NCBI GenBank assembly: GCA_910578555.1
Contig: CAJTPS010000021.1
Span: forward strand, 1-64,000
Direction: 5' to 3'
DNA from: an uncultured Lachnospiraceae bacterium
Lineage (GTDB): Bacteria > Bacillota > Clostridia > Lachnospirales > Lachnospiraceae
DNA: 64,000 bases
In this document: positions 35,831 through 44,688 of the stretch, in pieces
Layout: each line of letters opens with the position of its first letter
Position numbering within the stretch: position 1 is the stretch's first letter
Notes under the pieces: model-generated
Databases searched by the model: none
What the model saw: the letters and a program-made list of their open reading frames with translations, nothing else
Told to the model about the DNA's origin: nothing
Made by a program: the position numbers and the translations under genes

Positions 35831-37027
35831 CTACTTTCCAAACAATTCTGCCAGCTTATCTTCCTGCAGTCTGGAACCAATCACACAGAACTTGCCTGTG
35901 ACATCCGGTTTCCCGTCTCTGACATTGCTCTCCTGCGGCACATAATCAAAGTAGATCCAGCCGCCGTCTGTCGCAGGAACCATACCTTTCGCCCGCAGAA
36001 TCATGCCGTATGTTTCCTCGTGATCCAGTTCCGCAAGGATATGCTCGATCTCCGCTTTCTCATAAGCGGCCGGTGTCTCCATCCCCCAGCTTGTAAAGAT
36101 CTCGTCCGCATGATGATGATCGTGGTGATGATGGTCATGCGCATCGTGGTCGTGATGATGTACGTGCCCGTGCTCATCTTGATCGTGCGCATGGCCGTGG
36201 TGGTGCTCATGGGCATCGCAGTCGTGATCATGTCCATCATGATCATGGTGATGTGCATGGTCGTGATGTTGCTCGTGTTCATCGTGATCGTGCGCATGGG
36301 CGTCGTGATCGTGGTGATGCGCCTGGTCATGATGATGCTCATGATCATGACATCCGCACGTGCAGTCCGGACCGTGATCATGTTCTTCATGGTGTGCCAT
36401 CACTTCCTGCATGAGTTCCGCCTCGAGATCTTTCGCCCCCTCGATCGTCTCCAGAATATCTTTACCTTCCAGAGCCTCCCACGGCGTCGTGATGATCGTC
36501 GCTTTCGCATTATGCTCGCGTATCATCTGCACACAAGCCGTCAGCTTCTCTTCCTTTAATTTGTCGGTCCTGCTTAAAATAACCGTTCCCGCATGTTCAA
36601 TCTGGTTCACAAAGAACTCACCGAAATTCTTAATATACATCTTGCATTTGCATGCATCCACAACCGCTACCGCGCTGTTGAGTTCCACATCCCGGTCCGC
36701 CATCGCATCCTGTACTGCCTTCATAACATCGGACAACTTACCTACACCTGAAGGCTCGATCAGCACGCGCTCCGGTGCATAAGTGTCCAGCACTTCCCGC
36801 AGAGAAGCCCCGAAATCACCCACAAGCGAGCAGCAGATACATCCTGAGTTCATTTCCTTAATCTCGATCCCTGCTTCTTTCAGGAATCCGCCGTCTATGC
36901 CGATCTCACCGAACTCATTCTCGATCAGCACGACTTTCGTGTCGGCGAGAGCCTCTTTTAACAGTTTCTTAATCAGCGTCGTTTTACCTGCCCCGAGAAA
37001 TCCGGACACAATATCTATTTTCGTCAC
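35831..37027 (-). CDS. CobW/G3E GTPase with His/Asp-rich insert
   Basis: A G3E-family GTPase, the class of metal chaperones that includes zinc-handling CobW/ZNG-type proteins. P-loop GFLGAGKTT at residues 9-17, ENEFG at 36-40, the CICC metal motif at 63-66 and SRTDK as the guanine-specificity motif are present. Residues 212-307 form a striking (HD)n-type stretch with a CTCGCHDHEHHH section. The CobW C-terminal domain follows to residue 398. The His-rich part probably binds zinc, nickel or cobalt. The start is a GTG. A promoter lies at 37077-37106. It is paired with the other G3E-like gene downstream. Confidence 0.88.
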   Translation of the reverse strand: MTKIDIVSGFLGAGKTTLIKKLLKEALADTKVVLIENEFGEIGIDGGFLKEAGIEIKEMNSGCICCSLVGDFGASLREVLDTYAPERVLIEPSGVGKLSDVMKAVQDAMADRDVELNSAVAVVDACKCKMYIKNFGEFFVNQIEHAGTVILSRTDKLKEEKLTACVQMIREHNAKATIITTPWEALEGKDILETIEGAKDLEAELMQEVMAHHEEHDHGPDCTCGCHDHEHHHDQAHHHDHDAHAHDHDEHEQHHDHAHHHDHDGHDHDCDAHEHHHGHAHDQDEHGHVHHHDHDAHDHHHHDHHHADEIFTSWGMETPAAYEKAEIEHILAELDHEETYGMILRAKGMVPATDGGWIYFDYVPQESNVRDGKPDVTGKFCVIGSRLQEDKLAELFGK

Positions 37028-37076
37028 AACAATATACCAGCCTTTCCTGTTATTCCATTAACCACCAGTCTCACAC

Positions 37077-37106
37077 TATTCTCTTCCTTTTTCCCGCATA
37101 TGTCAA
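37077..37106 (-). promoter_or_regulatory. Promoter of the His-rich GTPase gene
   Basis: TTGACA (37101-37106) on the minus strand is followed 17-18 bases later by GAGAAT/AGAATA at about 37077-37084. No operator such as a Zur site could be recognised by eye. Confidence 0.5.
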
Positions 37107-37151
37107 GAAACGCCCTGCGCATTTAATAGGAATTTAATTGTTCTTACTATT

Positions 37152-37934
37152 TTAATCCAGATTTAACTTTTTATCCATCATATACCATGTTACAAGATAG
37201 AAAATCACGCAGTACAGCAGTCCCGCAATCAGCGTATATTCCCATGATCTGCCGTAATAATACGTTGAAAGCCTTCTGTTGACATATCCCAGAAGCACAT
37301 AGTAAACCCCGTTCACGATCTGCTGTACAATATAGATGCCGAAATAGAACGCAAAAGCCGTCAGCAGCTTGTGGTTCGGCGATAGCTGCCCCAGTGAAAT
37401 GCAGGCTGTCACCTTCAAAACCCGCGCCAGCATACCGACTATGAGCGCGACTAACGTTATCATCACCGCAAAGAGATTAATCTTGTTATTACCCGCTCCC
37501 TCCACGATCGACTCCATACCTTCAAAGAACTCTCCGAACAAGTCTCCCTCGCTGGCAAAGAGGAACAGCACCGAAGTATACATCAGGAAAGAACTGAGCA
37601 GCACCCATGCCGCACTGACAATGACCTTCGCGATAATAATGTGATGCTTGTCCACCGGCAGCGTGTGAAGCAGATATCCCTGATCCCCGTAAGTAGATGT
37701 ATAGAAACGGTAAACCAGGTAGATCGCCGTCCCCACCATCACCACAAACATACTGGCCACATAGGTCATGATGATCATAACCGCGCTGAACACAACGGCG
37801 CTGTTATTGGTATCAAAGATATCCACCCGCACCGTGACACAGGCAAATATTGTCATCACCACGATCAGAAGGTTCATCGGCACTAACAGTTTCCAGGTAG
37901 ACTGCCACTCATACTTCATCAATTTACCTAACAT
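37152..37934 (-). CDS. ABC-2 type transporter permease
   Basis: A 260-residue membrane protein with about six hydrophobic segments, beginning MLGKLMKYEWQSTWK as typical for ABC-2 exporter permeases. The motif DQGYLLHTLPVDKHHI is common in this group. It overlaps the ATPase gene by seven bases and has GGGAGGTG upstream of the ATG. The exported substrate is unknown; no GntR regulator or peptide gene is beside it. Confidence 0.85.
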   Translation of the reverse strand: MLGKLMKYEWQSTWKLLVPMNLLIVVMTIFACVTVRVDIFDTNNSAVVFSAVMIIMTYVASMFVVMVGTAIYLVYRFYTSTYGDQGYLLHTLPVDKHHIIIAKVIVSAAWVLLSSFLMYTSVLFLFASEGDLFGEFFEGMESIVEGAGNNKINLFAVMITLVALIVGMLARVLKVTACISLGQLSPNHKLLTAFAFYFGIYIVQQIVNGVYYVLLGYVNRRLSTYYYGRSWEYTLIAGLLYCVIFYLVTWYMMDKKLNLD

Positions 37935-38626
37935 GCGAACACCTCCCTGAAGAAACGGTCTACCGATTTGCCCTCATTGCGCCTGATCTGCTCGGCGCCC
38001 GCCTGCAATATGATACTGCCGTACCGGATAAACACTACCTCATCGAGAATATTTTCCACATCCGAAATCAGATGCGTAGACAGCAGTATCGTCGCATTTC
38101 TGTTATAATTCTGCACAATCGTATGTAATATATAGTCTCTGGAAGCCGGATCGACACCGGCGATCGGCTCATCCAGCACATACAGATCCGCATCCCTGCT
38201 CATCACCAGTATCAGCTGAACTTTTTCCTTCGTCCCCTTGGACAGATTCTTAAGGCGCTCATACGGCTGGATCTGCAGTCTTGCCAGCATATCATAGGCT
38301 CTGTCCACCCGGAAGTCCGGATAGAAATCCTGAAAATACTGTACCATCTCCATTACTTTCATCCCCGGAGGCAGATAGGTGCGCTCCGGCAGATAGGATA
38401 TCCTGTATTTCGTCTCCACGCCGGGCTTAAGTCCGCCAATCAGGATATCGCCCGCCGTCGGCTGCAGCAGCCCGTTCATGATCTTGATCAGCGTCGTCTT
38501 GCCGCTTCCGTTGGGTCCGAGCAGACCGATGATCCTGCCCCGCTCCAGATTCAGATAAATCTGATTGAGTGCGATCTTTCCGCCATATGTCTTTGTAAGT
38601 CCCATACACTGTACGATCGGTTCCAT
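37928..38626 (-). CDS. ABC exporter ATPase
   Basis: A 232-residue ATPase. Walker A GPNGSGKTT, Q-loop, Walker B DLYVLDEPIAGVDP and the H-loop STHLISD are visible. The signature motif is NLSKGTKEKV rather than LSGGQ, which is usual for DrrA/YtrB-like exporter ATPases. AGGAGGGG lies upstream of the ATG. Forms an exporter with the overlapping permease gene. Confidence 0.9.
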   Translation of the reverse strand: MEPIVQCMGLTKTYGGKIALNQIYLNLERGRIIGLLGPNGSGKTTLIKIMNGLLQPTAGDILIGGLKPGVETKYRISYLPERTYLPPGMKVMEMVQYFQDFYPDFRVDRAYDMLARLQIQPYERLKNLSKGTKEKVQLILVMSRDADLYVLDEPIAGVDPASRDYILHTIVQNYNRNATILLSTHLISDVENILDEVVFIRYGSIILQAGAEQIRRNEGKSVDRFFREVFAC

Positions 38627-38671
38627 AAAGCCCCTCCTGTCTATGTCACTGACCGGCTGCCTCTCCGGTAT

Positions 38672-39547
38672 CTATCCCACGGTCACACGGTAATCCGCCG
38701 CAAATGTCTCCCCGGCATTGAGAACCTGCATCCACTCGCGCTCTCTCCAGTCACCCGCGTATCCCGCTCTGTCACATCTGCCATACCACGGCTCGATACA
38801 GATAAAAGGCGCATTCTTCTTCGGCGGCGACCAGATCCCGAACAGCGGCGCATCAAAAGTAACCGTCAGATATACCTCTCCGTCCGGCTTTACCAGCGCC
38901 ACGCTGTGCGCCTGATCATGCTCGATCACCAGCGCGTCATTGTCAAACAGATGCTCCGTGATCGGAAGCATGCCGTTTCGCAGCCTGTATTCTGTCGCAT
39001 TCCCGCCGATCAGTCCGTCCGTCAGCCCGGAAGCGACGACTTTGTCAGGCACATCAAAACACAGACTGTAATCTGTCTGCCTTGTACCTTCCGTGACCGG
39101 ACACAGAAACGCCGGGTGTCCGCCTATGGCGAAATGCATGGGCGTCTTCGCCGGATTCTTTACCCGCCACTTGATAATTACCGTCTGCCCGTCCAGTTCA
39201 TACCCCAGTTCCAGAATAAAGGGATACGGATATTTGACCAGTGTTTCCTCATTTGCCTCCAATACGAACCACACTTCCGCAGCCGCCTGACTTTTCAGTT
39301 TAAATTCCATATCTCTGGCAAACCCGTGCTGCCCCATCGGATATTCCCTGCCGTCCAGACGGTATACGCCGCCATTAAGCCCGCCCACCAGCGGGAATAG
39401 CACGGGTGAAGTCCTCTTCCAGTACCGCGGGTCAGCATTCCACATATATTCTGAACCCGTGCTGATCTTCTTGAGCGACTTAAGCTCCGCGCCCATACTG
39501 TCAACCTGTATCGTAATCTTTTCATTACTGATCTGAAATAAAGCCAT
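38672..39547 (-). CDS. Aldose 1-epimerase family protein
   Basis: A 291-residue protein of the galactose mutarotase-like fold, in the LacX/YeaD-type subgroup. Seen are GAELKSLKKISTGSEYMW, RTSPVLFPLVGGL, GFARDMEF, GGHPAFLCPV (with the catalytic-type histidine) and a late ICIEPWYGRCD with the conserved glutamate. It probably interconverts sugar anomers, the sugar being unknown. GAGGG precedes the ATG. It lies between the exporter ATPase and an uncharacterised membrane protein, with no sugar genes around it. Confidence 0.88.
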   Translation of the reverse strand: MALFQISNEKITIQVDSMGAELKSLKKISTGSEYMWNADPRYWKRTSPVLFPLVGGLNGGVYRLDGREYPMGQHGFARDMEFKLKSQAAAEVWFVLEANEETLVKYPYPFILELGYELDGQTVIIKWRVKNPAKTPMHFAIGGHPAFLCPVTEGTRQTDYSLCFDVPDKVVASGLTDGLIGGNATEYRLRNGMLPITEHLFDNDALVIEHDQAHSVALVKPDGEVYLTVTFDAPLFGIWSPPKKNAPFICIEPWYGRCDRAGYAGDWREREWMQVLNAGETFAADYRVTVG

Positions 39548-39730
39548 CGTAATCCCTCTTTCCGTTCTTTCATCCGTAACATTTCAACCATTTTTATCTT
39601 ACCACATTTCCCCCGCGTCGTATATCGCTGTACAGCATTTTATTCTACATTTCCGCACACTTATGCGCACACCGCATTTATGACACGCAGAAGGCCGGAC
39701 CACAGTCTCGTCGCCGCCTGCGCCGACAGC

Positions 39731-40756
39731 TTACGCCCTTCGGCCGGTTTGGGCCGCAAGACCTGCCGCCGGACTCAATTTATGCTGCAAGGTAAACGTG
39801 TCCGTATGATACTTGTGCTTCGGAAGTTCTGCGGTCAGTGCCTCCAGCCGGATCTCCAGCCAGTCCGTCATGCTCTGCTCATCCGTCCTGCGAATCCGCC
39901 GTCCCTCACCGATCTGATAGGATTTGCTGTCGGCAAGATAAGGCAGTATAATATTCACCTCTTCGCCCCTTCTGCTCACAACGTAAGTCTCCCCCTGTTT
40001 TAGATACGCTTCCAGCAGACATTCATAAGTCTCAGGTATCTTCTCTAAAGGCTCCTGCAAAGAGCTTCTGCGCTCTCGAAAATAACATTTTCCTTCCAGG
40101 TCTTTGGCCAGATACTGTGCAAAGCCGATTTCCCAGTGCAAGTCGTAACGCGTGTTATTCTTTTCCCATGCAAGGAAAACAGGAAGTACCTTATCGTAAA
40201 ACGCCTCCGAGCACCTGCGTATCTCTTCCCCGCACACGGCCGTTTCCCTGCCGATTGCACGGATCAGATATGCCGTCTGCCTATTCAACCGTTCATTCGC
40301 CCATTCCACTTCAACACGATTATCGACTAAATACTGATGAAGCTGCGCCAGACCGCACATATCGAAATCCAGTTTACATAACTTATCACCGTGCAAATCA
40401 TACATCACAAATGCATTGTTGTTTCCACCTGTACCTATTTTACAAAAGCCGATCTCATCCAGCGTAAAGCACTTCTTTTTACCCATTAAGTTTACATAAC
40501 ACAACTCCATTTCTTCTACAATCAATTTCCTGTTAAAATACAGTACAAAACAGCCCCCGCCGAAAAGCAGCATGCACAAAAGCGGCAGATATAAAAGCGC
40601 GCCGCCGCCCCTTGCCGACGGATGTAAAAGCCGCATAATCCATATAAAAAGAGAAAAAACGACCGCAAGCGCGCCGCATAGCAGCGCAGTCTTATTTTCT
40701 CTTACCTGAAAACTGATTTTCTCTTCCTCTGCAACTGTTCCCGCCCTGTCTTCCAT
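39731..40756 (-). CDS. Uncharacterised membrane protein with two TM segments
   Basis: I do not recognise a family. The 341 residues begin with a polar tail. Two hydrophobic segments follow at about 29-45 and 55-72, and a large cytoplasmic part with no obvious motif after that. The stretch just after the membrane segments (about 75-135, VEEMELCYVNLMGKKKCF) looks beta-rich and could be a PH-like domain. The C-terminal part is mixed alpha/beta with many charged residues. GAGGAGCGG precedes the ATG. The gene is flanked by an epimerase and a protease gene in the same direction. Confidence 0.7.
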   Translation of the reverse strand: MEDRAGTVAEEEKISFQVRENKTALLCGALAVVFSLFIWIMRLLHPSARGGGALLYLPLLCMLLFGGGCFVLYFNRKLIVEEMELCYVNLMGKKKCFTLDEIGFCKIGTGGNNNAFVMYDLHGDKLCKLDFDMCGLAQLHQYLVDNRVEVEWANERLNRQTAYLIRAIGRETAVCGEEIRRCSEAFYDKVLPVFLAWEKNNTRYDLHWEIGFAQYLAKDLEGKCYFRERRSSLQEPLEKIPETYECLLEAYLKQGETYVVSRRGEEVNIILPYLADSKSYQIGEGRRIRRTDEQSMTDWLEIRLEALTAELPKHKYHTDTFTLQHKLSPAAGLAAQTGRRA

Positions 40757-40815
40757 AGCCGCTCCTCATCTGAATCCGTCGTCACACGCTGCCGGTGGCG
40801 CCGGTCCTCATTGCA

Positions 40816-41667
40816 TTATTGTCTGTTTTCCTGCAGTACCACTTCACTATATGCCTCCATCAGCTGCGGCAGCGGAACACCCGCCGTCTCGTTTCGCAGC
40901 GTGCCGCCGGTAGTCATGGCGATCAGATATCCGCACCCGTCAAAAGTACCGCCGCCGGACATGCCCGTCTTCGCAAAGCCGTGTCCGTAAAGCATATAGG
41001 CATCAAAATCCGCAATGTATCTCCTTATATCCCCGACTGTCGCTTCATAGAAATGCGCATCTTCCGTTCCGGAAGCAGAATTGACCAGAAACATGGCATC
41101 CCCCGGTCGCAATTCCTCATATACCCGCTCGTCCTTACGCGCGCACCGCAGTGCGCCCAGTTCATCATAAGTGAACTGCCGGTTATCCACAGCCAGGAAT
41201 CCCACATCGTACTGTTCCGATACGCCCAGTAACTCGGCATCCGTATCATATCCCTGCTGGAAATGAATATAGCTGTCCACATCATCCCAGTATTCCAGCA
41301 CGTGTCTGTTCGTGGCAACGATGATCCGCTCCGGAGCCAGTTCCCAGATAATCCCGCTTCCATGAGCATTCCCCATCTGAATCCGCACAACACATGATTT
41401 CACATTTTCATATGCTTTAGCGCAATCCTCCTCATCCAGAACCGGCGTCAGCATAAGTCCCAGTGCCAGCGCGCCTTCATAGATCTCCCGATCTGTCACC
41501 GTCTGAATCAGATGCGGCGGCAGCCCGGTCTGTGTGTTCCGTGCCTGTACAGGAGTCGCTGCCATGCTTAAGCAAAGTATTCCAGCAAGGCAGATTCCTC
41601 TTCTTCGCAGGTCTCCTGCGGTTAATCTGTTATCTGTGCCAATTTTTTTCATGAATCGTCTTTTCAT
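40816..41667 (-). CDS. Secreted trypsin-like serine protease
   Basis: A 283-residue exported protease-like protein (start at 41667). The N-terminal signal peptide ends near TPVQA. A chymotrypsin-fold triad can be read: His in VATNRHVLEYW, Asp in YDVGFLAVDN and Ser in GMSGGGTFDG. It lacks a PDZ domain, so it is shorter than HtrA/DegP proteins. The frame extends 27 codons further but the ATG at 41667 has GGATAT upstream and begins the signal peptide. The substrate is unknown. It lies just downstream of the RNase P RNA gene, with a hairpin (about 41705-41735) between. Confidence 0.8.
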   Translation of the reverse strand: MKRRFMKKIGTDNRLTAGDLRRRGICLAGILCLSMAATPVQARNTQTGLPPHLIQTVTDREIYEGALALGLMLTPVLDEEDCAKAYENVKSCVVRIQMGNAHGSGIIWELAPERIIVATNRHVLEYWDDVDSYIHFQQGYDTDAELLGVSEQYDVGFLAVDNRQFTYDELGALRCARKDERVYEELRPGDAMFLVNSASGTEDAHFYEATVGDIRRYIADFDAYMLYGHGFAKTGMSGGGTFDGCGYLIAMTTGGTLRNETAGVPLPQLMEAYSEVVLQENRQ

Positions 41668-41783
41668 GTAAATATCCTGCCGTTCATCACATCTCTGTAA
41701 CATGACAAGGCACAGGAATTGCATCTTCCTGTGCCTGACCCTGTGCAATCATATGATTCCGCACAAGAAATAATCTATGGAAA

Positions 41784-42136
41784 CCAAGCAGAACGATAAG
41801 CCGGGTTATGTCGTGAATGATCATCTATCTGGAATATCCGTCACCGGATATCTCTAGCGACCCACCTGAAAGCAGATCGGGCCAATCTGTCGCTTTCGTT
41901 TCGGTCTTGCTTCGGATGGGGTTTACACAGCCTGCACCGTTACCGTTGCAGCGGTAGTCTCTTACACTGCCATTCCACCATCACTCTGCAGTATCCTGCA
42001 GAGCTGTTTCTTTTCTGTTGCACTGGCCTTGGAGTCACCTCCACCGGACGTTATCCGGCATCCTGCCCTGTGAAGCCCGGACTTTCCTCAGCTGCACCCT
42101 TGCGTCTGTGCAGCCGCGATCATTTATTCTACTTGG
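41784..42136 (-). ncRNA. rnpB: RNase P RNA
   Basis: The catalytic RNA of RNase P, which matures tRNA 5' ends. On the minus strand the conserved GAGGAAAGTCCGGGCTTCAC is near the 5' end and ACATAACCCGGCTTATCG near the 3' end. The P1 helix is visible as CCAAGTAGAA (42127-42136) pairing perfectly with TTCTGCTTGG (41784-41793). The length of about 353 bases fits a bacterial RNase P RNA. The ends are set from P1, not measured. Confidence 0.95.
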
Positions 42137-42149
42137 TTTACAACCTGAT

Positions 42150-42180
42150 ATTATATCACAGTCTTTCTCTCAGACGTCAA
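42150..42180 (-). promoter_or_regulatory. rnpB: Promoter of rnpB
   Basis: TTGACG (42175-42180), inside the last codons of the uridine-kinase-like gene, and TATAAT (42150-42155) on the minus strand. The spacing is 19 bases, or 17 if GATATA is taken as the -10. It ends a few bases before the RNase P RNA 5' end. Confidence 0.6.
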
Positions 42181-43825
42181 AACAGCTGCCGCCCACAAAC
42201 TCCCTGCACAGAGAATTTTTCGGCAGTTCTTCGCTGCTGACACCCAGAAAATACTCCAGGAATTTTAACAGCCTCTTTGCTTCATGGTAAGCCGGCTCCC
42301 CTCTTCTTATATTAAACAGAAGCGGTTCCGCATACTGCTTGAGCACTGCCAGTTCATAGATCATAGCGGAGTTGAACATCGCGTCCGCCTCCTCCTGGAA
42401 CGGGAAGATGTACTTCTCCTCGCCGCGTCTGACCGAATCCCACATGGCAATCGTCTTATCGGCGGAAGTCCCCCTCGTTCTGGCGTCTCTGACCATTCTG
42501 CGCAGCAGCCTGCCGTCAGTTGTGGGTATCCGGTTGTGCTCATCCACATTTAAACAGGTGAGCGCGCTGATATATATTTTATATTTACTCTCAGCCGGAA
42601 GCGAGTAGGACATCTTTTCATTGAGTCCGTGGATACCCTCGATCACAAGAATATCGTCCGCTCCCAGTTTCGTAATCTTACCACTGTACTCTCTCCTGCC
42701 GGTCTTGAAATTAAACGTCGGAAGCTGCACTTCCTTACCTGCCAGCAGATCGCTCATATCCCGGTTAAACTGCTCCACATCCAGCGCCTCCAGACACTCA
42801 TAATCCGGCTTCCCCTGATCGTCAAGCGGTGTGTTCTCATGATTCAGATAGTAGTTGTCCAGTCCGATCGGATGCGGCTTAAGCCCGTAAGTGCGAAGCT
42901 GTATGGATAATCTGTGGGAAAAACTTGTCTTACCGGAAGAAGAGGGTCCTGCGATCATCACAAACTTCACGCCTTCCCGTCTCGCGATATCTCTGGCAAT
43001 CTCACCGATCCTGCGCTCCTGCAGCGCCTCCTGCACGAGAATCAGATCCGCGATATCCCCCTGACAGATTCTGTCATTTAGATCACCTACCGTATCAATA
43101 CCCATCTCTATGCCCCATTCACATGTGGTCATTAGCGTGCGGAACAGTTTCGGCTTCGGTACGAACTGCGGCAGTTTCTCCGGTTCTTCCCGCTCTGGAA
43201 GAAGCAGGATCATACCCTGCTCATAGGGAAACAGATCAAACTGCCGGATATAACCCGTACTGGGCAGCATATAACCATAATAGTAATCATAATAGTCGCC
43301 GAGGCAGTATACGTTAATATTGGAACTTCTGCGATACCGGAATAAAGATACCTTATCCTCCATGCCAAGTTCCTTGAAAAGAGCCACAGCTTCATCGGCC
43401 GGATATGCCTTCTTGGTCACCAGCAGGTCCATATCCGCCAGTTCGCCCATACGATCCTTCACTTTACTGATCGTCTCCGCATCCATCTTAAGACCATGTT
43501 TGAAGCTGCAATAGTATCCGGCGCCGATCGCGAACTCCACTTTCACATTCACCGCCGCCTCCATACCTGCCACGTCCTTGATCGCCTTCATCATCAACAT
43601 AATCGCAGAGCGCACATATGTCTTATGTCCGATGACATTCTCATAGGTAATAAACTCCAGATCGCAGTCATGATCCACGCGCTTCATCAGTTCCCGTATC
43701 TTGCCGTCCACGACCACAAGCGCAATCTGGCTCGTACATTCATTCTGATATTCCTCGGCAACCAGTTCATATTGAACCCCGTCTTCAAACAATCGTTCCT
43801 TGCCGTTAATCCTGATCGTAACCAT
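42170..43825 (-). CDS. Uridine kinase-like nucleoside kinase with N-terminal TGS-like region
   Basis: A 551-residue fusion protein common in Clostridia. Residues 1-65 look like a TGS domain (VTIRINGKERLFEDGVQY). The next 200 residues resemble the second additional domain of threonyl-tRNA synthetase. The C-terminal half is a P-loop kinase with AGPSSSGKTSFSHRL, GLDNYYLN and VIEGIHGLN, as in uridine/phosphoribulokinase families. It probably phosphorylates a nucleoside, but the natural substrate of this fused type is uncertain. GGGGAGGAG lies upstream of the ATG. It is upstream of rnpB. Confidence 0.88.
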   Translation of the reverse strand: MVTIRINGKERLFEDGVQYELVAEEYQNECTSQIALVVVDGKIRELMKRVDHDCDLEFITYENVIGHKTYVRSAIMLMMKAIKDVAGMEAAVNVKVEFAIGAGYYCSFKHGLKMDAETISKVKDRMGELADMDLLVTKKAYPADEAVALFKELGMEDKVSLFRYRRSSNINVYCLGDYYDYYYGYMLPSTGYIRQFDLFPYEQGMILLLPEREEPEKLPQFVPKPKLFRTLMTTCEWGIEMGIDTVGDLNDRICQGDIADLILVQEALQERRIGEIARDIARREGVKFVMIAGPSSSGKTSFSHRLSIQLRTYGLKPHPIGLDNYYLNHENTPLDDQGKPDYECLEALDVEQFNRDMSDLLAGKEVQLPTFNFKTGRREYSGKITKLGADDILVIEGIHGLNEKMSYSLPAESKYKIYISALTCLNVDEHNRIPTTDGRLLRRMVRDARTRGTSADKTIAMWDSVRRGEEKYIFPFQEEADAMFNSAMIYELAVLKQYAEPLLFNIRRGEPAYHEAKRLLKFLEYFLGVSSEELPKNSLCREFVGGSCFDV

Positions 43826-43866
43826 AAGTCAGCTCTCCTCCCCTTTTAACAACAATCGTTATTATA

Positions 43867-44688
43867 TTACTGCCGGTCTTGTGCCACTATCTGCTGCGCC
43901 ATCAGGCATTCCGCAAGCAGTCCGGAAACCTCCGCATATCTGCGCTTCCGCTTTACATCCGACAGCCCTTCCGCCTGCAGCCTCTGAAGAATCTCACCAT
44001 AGATCCGCTCCTCCCGCCGCAGATATGCCGCCAGCGTCCGATCCTTTCCTGCCAGTAAAAGCGGTCCATATCGGTCTTCCAGTTTACATAACATCTTTTT
44101 ATCTAAAACTCCAGACTGTTTTGCCGAACTAATTTCTATCTCCATTTCATCACATGATGCTGCCTGCCCTTCGGCATTTCCGCTCGGGAATTTTAGTTTA
44201 CATAATTCTTTTTCTACACGCATCATGGGATAGAACTTACCGTCCTCCTCGATCATAATCTCATCTATGATTCGATATCCCATTTCCCGCAATCCGGCTC
44301 GAAACTGTTCTATCTCCGACTGTGGCTGCAGAATCATTTCCTGAAAAGAAGCGGCCTTGTCCGGTTCCTCTGACAGAATCCGCATCATCAATCCACCACC
44401 CATACCGGCGCAGATCAAGGTGTCTGCCTCCCCGACATTATAGTTATGTAAACCATTAGACAATCTTGTTTCAATGCAGGAATCCAGGCCGCGCTCCGCA
44501 ATATGCTCTTTCGCGGCGCCAAGCGGTCCGCTGCGCACATCCATCGCCAGCACTTTAGGACTGATCTTCTGCTCCGCCAGCCAGATCGGTATGAATCCGT
44601 GATCGCACCCCACATCGCAGACCCTGTTTCCTGTTGTGACCATGTCGGCTATCGCTCTCAGCCTCTTAGACAACACAACCGGTTTCAT
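43867..44688 (-). CDS. trmK: tRNA (adenine(22)-N1)-methyltransferase
   Basis: A SAM-dependent enzyme that methylates A22 in tRNA. The Rossmann motif VCDVGCDHGFIPIWL is at about residues 24-38. ICAGMGGGLMMRIL and LQPQSEIEQFRAGL are further family motifs. A helical C-terminal domain is present. The ATG at 44688 overlaps the rpoD stop (TGATG), so translation is coupled. TrmK after rpoD is a conserved Firmicutes arrangement. Confidence 0.93.
   Translation of the reverse strand: MKPVVLSKRLRAIADMVTTGNRVCDVGCDHGFIPIWLAEQKISPKVLAMDVRSGPLGAAKEHIAERGLDSCIETRLSNGLHNYNVGEADTLICAGMGGGLMMRILSEEPDKAASFQEMILQPQSEIEQFRAGLREMGYRIIDEIMIEEDGKFYPMMRVEKELCKLKFPSGNAEGQAASCDEMEIEISSAKQSGVLDKKMLCKLEDRYGPLLLAGKDRTLAAYLRREERIYGEILQRLQAEGLSDVKRKRRYAEVSGLLAECLMAQQIVAQDRQ

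Noticed and set aside
36105..36394. Regular short repeats suggesting a CRISPR array
   Set aside because: The repeats are codons of a His/Asp-rich protein segment in a continuous frame; there are no spacers.
36020..36559. Plus-strand ORF rich in Met and Val across the His-rich GTPase gene
   Set aside because: It is the antisense reading of the (HD)n codons; composition is an artefact and it has no ribosome binding site.
41705..41735. Hairpin after rnpB as a rho-independent terminator
   Set aside because: The stem AGGCACAGGAA/TTCCTGTGCCT is strong, but no T-run follows on the minus strand, so it is not listed as a terminator.
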